Positions 1 through 5,238 of a DNA stretch of 7,432 nt are shown here, one piece after another (position 1 is the stretch's first letter; every line of letters begins with the position of its first letter). Both the position numbers and the translations under genes were made by a program. This DNA comes from CALZJC01 sp041574955 (GTDB taxonomy: Bacteria; Acidobacteriota; Thermoanaerobaculia; Multivoradales; JAHEKO01), in the NCBI GenBank assembly GCA_041574955.1, contig JBFGNS010000189.1:1-7432 (forward strand), read 5' to 3'. The notes under the pieces are model-generated. The model had not been told where the DNA came from. It was given only the letters and a program-made list of their open reading frames with translations, and made no database searches.

Positions 1-655
1 GCACGAAGACGCCGGTGAAGCGCCCGATCGACTTGATGCCGCCGAGGATCACGGCGCCGGCGGCGACCGCCATCACCAGGCCGGTGATCCAGGTCGGCAC
101 GCCGAACGAATCGTTGAGCCCAGCCGCCACCGAGTTCGACTGCACCATGTTGCCGATGCCGAACGCGGCGACCGCCGCGAACAGCGCGAACAGCGCGCCG
201 AGCAGCCGTCCGAGCGGCTTCCAGCGCACGCCGTTGGCCAGGTAGTACATCGGACCGCCGGCCTGCTCGCCGCGCTCGTCGACGGTGCGGTACTTGACGC
301 TCAGCAGCGCCTCCGAGAACTTGGTGGCCATCCCCACCAGGCCGGTCATCCACATCCAGAACAGCGCTCCCGGCCCGCCGAGCGCGATGGCGGTGGCAAC
401 GCCGACGATGTTGCCCGTGCCGACGGTCGCGGCCAGCGCGGTCATCAGCGCCTGGAAGTGGGAGATGTCGCCCTCGGCGCCGTGCTCCTTGCGCACCACC
501 AGACCCAGCCACAGCGCGTGCCACAGACGGGTGAACTGGATGCCGCGCAGGCGGATCGTCAGGAACAGCCCGGTCAGCAGCAGCAGCGGGATGAGCAGGT
601 ACGGGCCCCAGACGAAGCTCCCCAGGCGTCCGACCCAGGCCGTCAACTGGTCCAT
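1..655 (-). CDS. Sodium:alanine/amino-acid symporter, AgcS family (partial, N-terminal 218 residues)
   Basis: This gene encodes an inner-membrane secondary transporter of the alanine/glycine:cation symporter (AgcS) family, which imports small neutral amino acids with Na+. Reading the minus strand from the ATG at 655-653 gives 218 uninterrupted residues that leave the window at position 1, so the C-terminal half is missing. A first hydrophobic helix lies at about residues 16-34. The family's hallmark block follows: GDISHFQALMTALAATVGTG at residues 62-81, then NIVGVATAI, then GGPGALFWMWM at 93-103 and the charged KFSE at 112-115. GGPMYYL is at 133-139. Further hydrophobic segments are at about 150-168 and 189-206. 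The start is supported by a good Shine-Dalgarno sequence (GAGGAG, complement of 663-668) seven bases upstream. The gene lies 43 bases downstream of the zinc-ribbon gene on the same strand and is probably co-transcribed with it. Family assignment is secure; the exact substrate (alanine, glycine or other) cannot be read from this part. Confidence 0.93.
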   Translation of the reverse strand, partial: MDQLTAWVGRLGSFVWGPYLLIPLLLLTGLFLTIRLRGIQFTRLWHALWLGLVVRKEHGAEGDISHFQALMTALAATVGTGNIVGVATAIALGGPGALFWMWMTGLVGMATKFSEALLSVKYRTVDERGEQAGGPMYYLANGVRWKPLGRLLGALFALFAAVAAFGIGNMVQSNSVAAGLNDSFGVPTWITGLVMAVAAGAVILGGIKSIGRFTGVFV

Positions 656-698
656 CGGCACTCTCCTCGGTTAGGCCGGCGGCGCCGGCAGCCTCTCG

Positions 699-1121
699 CT
701 ACAGCTTGAACAGCGCGTCGAAGGCGGCCTTCGGATCCGACGGCCGGCCCGCATCGGCCGCGAACTCCTGCGTGACCTTGGGATCGAACAGCTCGCACTG
801 GTTGTTGCGGGCCTTGCCGCGCACCGGCTCGGCCACCGGCTTGCGGCACTGGTTGGGTGCCGAGGGCTCGAACTGAAGGCAGTTGGTGCAGGTGTGGAGG
901 TCGGCGCCGCAGTGCGGGCAGACGGCGTCGAACTGGCGCGCGTCCGGCGGCTCGACCTGCTTGCCGCAGATCGCGCAGCGCACCGCCCGCGCGGTCGGCG
1001 CGCCCAGCCCACGGCCTCGCGGTCCCTCGGGGCGCGGCGCCTGGCGGGCGGCGCCGCGGCCCCGCGGCTCCGGACGGTCGTCGTCCTGGTAGCCACGCTG
1101 CCGGTACTTGCGGGATGCCAC
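699..1121 (-). CDS. Conserved zinc-ribbon protein of unknown function (140 aa)
   Basis: This is a small, probably cytoplasmic metal-binding protein whose function I do not know. From a GTG at 1121-1119 it is 140 residues long. Residues 1-45 are rich in Arg, Pro and Gly and look disordered. Residues 49-109 carry eight cysteines: CxxC at 49-52, CxxC at 68-71, CxxC at 78-81, and single Cys at 92 and 109. These could bind two zinc ions. The segment HTCTNCLQFEPSAPNQCRKP (76-95) followed by NQCELFDPK (107-115) resembles small conserved proteins I associate with Acidobacteriota and delta-proteobacterial genomes. A short tail, DPKAAFDALFKL (129-140), looks like a conserved terminal motif. The open frame extends upstream to an ATG at 1289, but the extra residues are low-complexity and lie over the divergent promoter region, so I prefer the GTG. 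No Shine-Dalgarno sequence precedes it; a -10-like TATAAG lies six bases upstream, suggesting a leaderless message. The AgcS symporter gene follows after 43 bases. Confidence 0.8.
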   Translation of the reverse strand: MASRKYRQRGYQDDDRPEPRGRGAARQAPRPEGPRGRGLGAPTARAVRCAICGKQVEPPDARQFDAVCPHCGADLHTCTNCLQFEPSAPNQCRKPVAEPVRGKARNNQCELFDPKVTQEFAADAGRPSDPKAAFDALFKL

Positions 1122-1137
1122 GGCGCACTTATACCAC
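1122..1137 (-). promoter_or_regulatory. Candidate -10 element for the zinc-ribbon gene (possible leaderless start)
   Basis: On the minus strand GTGGTATAAG occupies 1137-1128. It contains TATAAG (1133-1128), which matches the bacterial -10 consensus at five of six positions in otherwise extremely GC-rich DNA. Six bases separate it from the GTG start at 1121, about the distance from a -10 box to the transcription start. No convincing -35 hexamer lies 17 bases further up. The element is inferred from sequence resemblance and position only. Confidence 0.4.
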
Positions 1138-1247
1138 GCGCCGGTGGCGGCGGCGGCGCCGGAGCGCGCCGCCGGCGGCGGTCCGGGGCGCGCCTGGCAG
1201 CGGCTCGCGGGCGGGCGGCCAGAGCCCGTAGAGCAGCTCGCGGCGGC

Positions 1248-1276
1248 TTCGAATCGCCTCCGAACTGTGGTAGACA
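1248..1276 (+). promoter_or_regulatory. Weak candidate promoter for the PilZ-ABC operon
   Basis: A TTCGAA hexamer (1248-1253) and a TAGACA hexamer (1271-1276) are separated by 17 bases, the ideal spacing, though each matches the housekeeping consensus at only three of six positions. The downstream part reads GTGGTAGACA and shares GTGGTA with the -10-like box of the divergent gene. Transcription from here would start around 1283, only a few bases before the ATG at 1288. That fits the absence of a Shine-Dalgarno sequence. Confidence 0.3.
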
Positions 1277-1279
1277 CAG
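1265..1279. repeat. Perfect inverted repeat CTGTG-N5-CACAG, operator-like
   Basis: CTGTG (1265-1269) and CACAG (1275-1279) are exact reverse complements around the five-base centre GTAGA. The dyad overlaps the candidate -10 of the four-gene operon and ends eight bases before its ATG. It could be a binding site for a dimeric regulator; TGTG/CACA half-sites are common for CRP-like and some other repressor families. It could also be a small hairpin, or chance: ten paired bases is a modest signal. Confidence 0.3.
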
Positions 1280-1287
1280 CGCGCAGC

Positions 1288-1995
1288 ATGGCCGAGCCGC
1301 CGAACGATCAAGCGCACGGTCCCGGCGGCGACGCCGACCGCAGGCGTCATCCCCGGCATCCGGTATCCGGGGTCTCCGGGTCACTGCTGTTCACCACCGA
1401 GGGGCGCATCGTCAACCTCAGCCTCGACGGCATCGCGCTCGAGACCGGCGAGACGCTGCAGATCGGCCGGCTCTACAAGCTCAAGCTCAGGCACGCGAGC
1501 GAGGAGCTGCTGCTCAAGGGGCGGGTGGTCTGGTGTCGCATGGTACGCACCGATCAGAACGACCACGGCGAGGTCGCGCCGGTCTACGCGGCGGGGATCC
1601 AGTTCGAGGAGCTGTTGAGCGAGGAAGCGCGCGAGGTGTACCGCTTCCTGGGCGAGAACGCGGTCGTCAGCCTGGACAAGAGGCTGTTCGGGCGGTTCCA
1701 CCTCGAGGGCGGCCACAACGCCCAGCTCGACCTGGAGGCCACCTTCGAGGTGCGCACCATCAGCCTGTCGGGGATGGAAGTGCAGAGCGAGGCCTATGTC
1801 GAACAGGAGGCGCTGGTCCAGTGCGACATCGAGACCGAGGCGGGCGTGCTGGAGCTCCGCGGCCGGGTCGCCTACTGCCGGTGGGAGCCGGAGTCCCAGC
1901 CGCGGCCCGAGACCCGGCTGGGGATCGAGTTCCTCGACCTGGCCGAGGAAGCCGCCCGCGGCCTGGGAGACCTGATCAAGTCCGCCCTGCGGTGA
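1288..1995 (+). CDS. Tandem PilZ-domain protein (candidate cyclic-di-GMP receptor)
   Basis: This 235-residue soluble protein has two PilZ-like beta-barrel domains. PilZ domains bind the second messenger cyclic-di-GMP through an RxxxR motif and a (D/N)xSxxG motif. Domain 1 (about residues 17-110) has both: R19-x3-R23 within RRRHPRH, and N43-L-S45-L-D-G48. Domain 2 (about 131-230) has R132-x3-R136, but the second motif reads T157-I-S159-L-S-G162, with Thr where Asp/Asn is expected, so it may bind weakly or be structural. There is no signal peptide, membrane helix or attached output domain, so it probably acts through a protein partner. I chose the ATG at 1288. An in-frame GTG at 1267 would add seven residues that overlap the promoter-like element, and the earlier upstream part of the frame is low-complexity. 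No Shine-Dalgarno sequence is visible. It is the first gene of a compact operon and its stop lies four bases before the ABC ATPase start, so regulation of that transporter is a reasonable inference. Confidence 0.85.
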   Translation: MAEPPNDQAHGPGGDADRRRHPRHPVSGVSGSLLFTTEGRIVNLSLDGIALETGETLQIGRLYKLKLRHASEELLLKGRVVWCRMVRTDQNDHGEVAPVYAAGIQFEELLSEEAREVYRFLGENAVVSLDKRLFGRFHLEGGHNAQLDLEATFEVRTISLSGMEVQSEAYVEQEALVQCDIETEAGVLELRGRVAYCRWEPESQPRPETRLGIEFLDLAEEAARGLGDLIKSALR

Positions 1996-1999
1996 TCCG

Positions 2000-2689
2000 G
2001 TGAGCCCGCCGGTCGAGCCGCTGGTCGCCTTTCGCGGCGTCAGCAAGAGCTATCGCGAGGGCGACCGCGTCCACCCGGTCCTGACTGCGGTCGACGCCGA
2101 GCTGGCGGCTGGCCAGATCACCATCCTGCTCGGGCGCAGCGGCTCCGGCAAGTCGACGCTGCTCAACCTGCTCGCCGGCATCGACCTGCCGGACGAAGGC
2201 GAAGTGGAGGTCGGCGGCGTCGTCCTCAACCGGCTCGACGAGCGGCGGCGGACGCTGTTCCGGCGCCGGCACATCGGCTTCATCTTCCAGTTCTTCAACC
2301 TGATCCCGACGCTGACCGTGGCCGAGAACCTGCGGCTGCCGCTCGAGCTCAACGGACAGCGCGGCGGCGACGCTCGGATCGCCGAGATGCTCGGCGCGGT
2401 GGGGCTCGACGACCGCGGCGACAGCTTTCCCGACCGGCTGTCGGGCGGCGAGCGTCAGCGCGTCGCGATCGCCCGCGCCCTGGTGCACGACCCCGACCTC
2501 ATCCTGGCCGACGAGCCGACCGGCAACCTCGACCTCGACACCGGTATCCAGGTGCTGGAGCTGCTCGACCGCCTTACCCGCCAGTCCGGCAAGTCGATGG
2601 TGATGGCCACCCACAGCCGTCGGGTCGTAGGCGTCGCCGACCGCATCCTCCGCATCGAGGCCGGCAAGCTGGAGGCGGCGACGGCGTGA
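2000..2689 (+). CDS. ABC transporter ATP-binding protein, LolD/YbbA/MacB-type
   Basis: This is the cytoplasmic ATPase that powers the FtsX-type permease encoded next. The 229-residue protein has every ABC motif: Walker A GRSGSGKST (45-53), Q-loop Q97 within FIFQFFNLIPTLTVAENL (94-111), signature LSGGERQRVAIARAL (147-161), Walker B LILADEP (167-173) with catalytic Glu172, D-loop GNLD (175-178), and switch His205 in MATHS. The FNLIPTLTVAEN and DEPTGNLD wording is typical of the LolD/MacB/YbbA/DevA group, whose members work with extracytoplasmic-lipid, lipoprotein or drug mechanotransmission systems and not with classical solute importers. The GTG at 2000 is the only sensible start and leaves four bases after the PilZ stop. 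I see no strong ribosome-binding site, so coupled re-initiation is likely. The stop overlaps the permease start in a GTGA quartet. Length and motifs are complete and normal for the family; the substrate is set by the permease and cannot be read here. Confidence 0.95.
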   Translation: MSPPVEPLVAFRGVSKSYREGDRVHPVLTAVDAELAAGQITILLGRSGSGKSTLLNLLAGIDLPDEGEVEVGGVVLNRLDERRRTLFRRRHIGFIFQFFNLIPTLTVAENLRLPLELNGQRGGDARIAEMLGAVGLDDRGDSFPDRLSGGERQRVAIARALVHDPDLILADEPTGNLDLDTGIQVLELLDRLTRQSGKSMVMATHSRRVVGVADRILRIEAGKLEAATA

Positions 2690-5235
2690 GGCGAACCCTG
2701 CTGCTGGCGGGGCTGCGCGACTGGTTGCGGCACCCGTGGCAGACCGTGCTGGCGGTGGTCGGCGTCGGGCTCGGGGTGGCGGTGGTGGTGGCGGTGGATC
2801 TCGCCAACGGCAGCGCGCTGCGCGCCTTCGAGCTGGCCACCGAGGCGGTGACCGGGCGGTCCACCCACGCCGTCGTCGGCGACTCGACCGGGCTGCCCGA
2901 GGGGCTGTACCGGGAGCTAAGGGTCGAGCACGGCGTCCGTCCGTCGGCGCCGGTGGTGGAGGGTCTGGTGGAGCTGCCGCGGCACGGCCGCCGGCGGCTG
3001 CGTCTGCTGGGGCTCGACCCGTTCGCCGACGGCGACTTCCGCGGCTACTTGGCGGGCGGCCGCCGGTCGGAGGTCGACCTGGCGGACCTGCTGACCCGTC
3101 CCGGAGCGGTGCTGCTGGCGCGACGCACCGCGGCGGAGCTGGCAGTCGAGCCGGGCGACCGGCTGCTGGTCGAGGCCGGCGGCCGGCGCTCCGAGGCCTG
3201 GTTGGCCGGCCTCGTCGGCGACGACCGCGGCGGCGAAGACGCGGCGCTGGCAGACCTGATGCTCGCCGACCTGGCCACCGCCCAGGAGCTGCTCGGGCGG
3301 CTCGGCCGGCTGAGCCGGATCGACCTCGCGCTGCCCGAAGACGGCGGCGAAGCCGTCCGGCGGATCGAGAGCCTGTTGCCCGCCGGGATCTCCTTGCTGC
3401 CCGCCGCCGCGCGCGGCCAAGGTGCCGCCGCCATGACGCACGCCTTCCGGCTCAACCTGAGCGCTCTCAGCCTGCTCGCCCTGCTGTGCGGCGCCTTCCT
3501 GATCTACAACACCATCTCTTTCGGCGTGGTGCGGCGCCGGCGGCTGCTCGGCAGCCTGCGCTGCCTCGGCGCCAGCCGCCGCCAGCTGGTCGCCCTGCTG
3601 GTCAGCGAGGCGGCGGTGATCGGCGCCGCCGGTGCGCTGGTCGGGCTGGCGGCCGGCCAGGCGCTCGGCCGCCAGCTGCTGACGCTGGTGACCCAGACGA
3701 TCAACGACCTCTACTTCGTGCTGAGCGTGCGCGGCGTGGAGATCTCGGCCGCCAGCCTCGTCAAGGGTGCGCTGCTGGGCGTCGGCGCCTCGCTGCTGGC
3801 CGCGCTGCCGCCGGCCGCCGAGGCGATGGCGGTCGCGCCACGCGCCGCGCTCGGCCGCTCCGAGCTCGAGTCCCGGCTGCGCCGCGCCCTGCCCTGGGGG
3901 ATGGCGGTCGGGCTGGCCCTGATCGCCGCCGGCACGCTGCTGCTGCTGCCGCGCTGGGGCCTGGTGGCCGGGTTCTCCGGGCTGTTCGCGGTGCTGGTCG
4001 GCGCCGCCTGCTTGACACCGGCGAGCGCGGTGGGCTTCGGCCGCCTGCTGGCGCCGGTCGCGGGAGCCGCTTTCGGCCAGCTCGGCCGGCTCACCGCGCG
4101 CGGCATCGAGGCGACGCTGAGCCGCACGGCCGTTGCGGTGGCGGCGCTGGCGATGGCCGTGGCCGTCACGGTGGGGGTCGATCTGATGATCGTCAGCTTC
4201 CGCGCCACGGTGGTGCGCTGGCTGGAGATCTCGCTGCCGGCCGACCTCTATGTGTCGCTCTACTCCACCCCCGGTCGCCGCTTCTCGTCCCCCGACAGCC
4301 TGCCGCCTGAGACCGTCGCGGCGATGCGCGGTCTCGACGGCGTCGACGGCATCAACACCCTCCGTCACCTGGAGCTGGCGACCGCCGACGGCCCGCTGCG
4401 GGCGCTGGCCATCGAGCTGGACCCGCGTAGCTTCGACGCCTTCCTGCTGCGTCAGGGGCGGCCCGAGCGGGTGTGGCCGGCGTTCCAGCAGGGGCGGGCG
4501 GTGCTGGTCTCCGAGCCGCTGGCCTACCGCCGGGGCCTGGCCGCCGGCGACCGCTTCAGGCTGCCGACGCCGGCCGGCGAGATCGAGCTGCCGGTGGCCG
4601 GCGTCTACGCCGACTACGCCTCCGACCAGGGGGCGGTGATGTTCGGCCGGGCGCTCTACGACCGCTTGTGGCGGGACGGCGCGGTGACCGCGGTGTCGCT
4701 GTACGCCGCCCCGGGGCAGCCGCTCGCGGCGCTCGGCGCCAGCGTGCGAGAGCTGCTGGTGGCAGTGCCGCGCGCCGAGGTGCGCAGCAGCCGGCAGCTG
4801 CGCCGCGAGTCGCTCGAGGTGTTCGACCGCACCTTCCTGATCACCGGCGTCTTGCGGCTGCTGGCCCTGGTGGTGGCGGGGGTCGGCGTGCTGAGCGCGC
4901 TGATGGCGGTCCAGCTCGATCGCGGCAAGGAGCTCGGCGTGCTGCGCGCGCTGGGCCTCACTCCGGCACAGCTGTGGGCGGTGGTGACCAGCCAGACCGC
5001 CCTGCTCGGGCTGGTGGCCGGCCTGCTGGCGATGCCGCTCGGCTGGGCCATGGCCACCATCATGATCCGGGTGATCAACCGCCGGTCGTTCGGCTGGTCG
5101 GTGGAGATGCTGGCGCCCGGCCAGCCGTTTCTGGCCGCGCTCGCGCTGGCGGTGGGCGCGGCGGTGGCGGCCGGGCTCTACCCGGCCTGGAAGATGGCGC
5201 GGACGCCGCCGGCCGAGGCGCTGCGGGAGGAGTAG
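2686..5235 (+). CDS. FtsX/MacB-type ABC permease, ten-helix YbbP-like (849 aa)
   Basis: This is the inner-membrane partner of the preceding ATPase. Hydrophobicity by eye gives ten transmembrane helices at about residues 20-40, 256-283, 301-326, 356-380, 402-424, 426-450, 480-503, 717-742, 768-795 and 812-833. Two large periplasmic MacB_PCD-like domains lie at about 41-255 and 504-716, and FtsX-type domains follow at about 256-380 and 717-845. Basic stretches after helix 2 (RRRRLLGSLRCLGAS) and helix 8 (DRGKELGVLRALG) fit the cytoplasmic coupling elements that contact the ATPase. The duplicated plan and size match YbbP-like permeases (about 800 residues, ten helices) better than four-helix LolC/E or MacB. 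The protein begins with a GTG that overlaps the ATPase stop by four bases; GGAGG at 2671-2675 may serve as its ribosome-binding site, ten bases upstream. The AttH-like lipoprotein follows after three bases. By analogy it moves or extracts a hydrophobic envelope compound, but the substrate is unknown. Confidence 0.93.
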   Translation: MRRTLLLAGLRDWLRHPWQTVLAVVGVGLGVAVVVAVDLANGSALRAFELATEAVTGRSTHAVVGDSTGLPEGLYRELRVEHGVRPSAPVVEGLVELPRHGRRRLRLLGLDPFADGDFRGYLAGGRRSEVDLADLLTRPGAVLLARRTAAELAVEPGDRLLVEAGGRRSEAWLAGLVGDDRGGEDAALADLMLADLATAQELLGRLGRLSRIDLALPEDGGEAVRRIESLLPAGISLLPAAARGQGAAAMTHAFRLNLSALSLLALLCGAFLIYNTISFGVVRRRRLLGSLRCLGASRRQLVALLVSEAAVIGAAGALVGLAAGQALGRQLLTLVTQTINDLYFVLSVRGVEISAASLVKGALLGVGASLLAALPPAAEAMAVAPRAALGRSELESRLRRALPWGMAVGLALIAAGTLLLLPRWGLVAGFSGLFAVLVGAACLTPASAVGFGRLLAPVAGAAFGQLGRLTARGIEATLSRTAVAVAALAMAVAVTVGVDLMIVSFRATVVRWLEISLPADLYVSLYSTPGRRFSSPDSLPPETVAAMRGLDGVDGINTLRHLELATADGPLRALAIELDPRSFDAFLLRQGRPERVWPAFQQGRAVLVSEPLAYRRGLAAGDRFRLPTPAGEIELPVAGVYADYASDQGAVMFGRALYDRLWRDGAVTAVSLYAAPGQPLAALGASVRELLVAVPRAEVRSSRQLRRESLEVFDRTFLITGVLRLLALVVAGVGVLSALMAVQLDRGKELGVLRALGLTPAQLWAVVTSQTALLGLVAGLLAMPLGWAMATIMIRVINRRSFGWSVEMLAPGQPFLAALALAVGAAVAAGLYPAWKMARTPPAEALREE

Positions 5236-5238
5236 GGC

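Larger units (their letters stand above)
1122..1287. other. Divergent intergenic region
   Basis: This 166-base gap separates the minus-strand zinc-ribbon gene from the plus-strand PilZ operon and should hold the promoters for both. Translations through it on either strand are low-complexity Arg/Ala/Pro/Gly runs, so I see no gene. It contains a TATAAG box facing left, a GTGGTAGACA box facing right, a perfect 14-base palindrome (CGCCGCCGGCGGCG, 1167-1180) inside a GCC/GGC-rich tract, and a CTGTG-N5-CACAG dyad near the right end. Confidence 0.7.

Noticed and set aside
1108..1287. Extension of the PilZ gene to an upstream ATG at 1108 (295 residues).
   Set aside because: It would overlap the start of the divergent gene, and the extra 60 residues are low-complexity; the PilZ domain begins directly after the ATG at 1288.
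1122..1289. Extension of the zinc-ribbon gene to an upstream ATG at 1289 (196 residues).
   Set aside because: The added residues are compositionally biased, overlap the start of the divergent PilZ gene, and run through the promoter-like TATAAG element; the GTG at 1121 fits better.
894..2003. A 369-codon plus-strand open frame crossing the zinc-ribbon gene, the intergenic region and the PilZ gene.
   Set aside because: It overlaps two genes with real motifs and its product is low-complexity Arg/Ala/Gly sequence.
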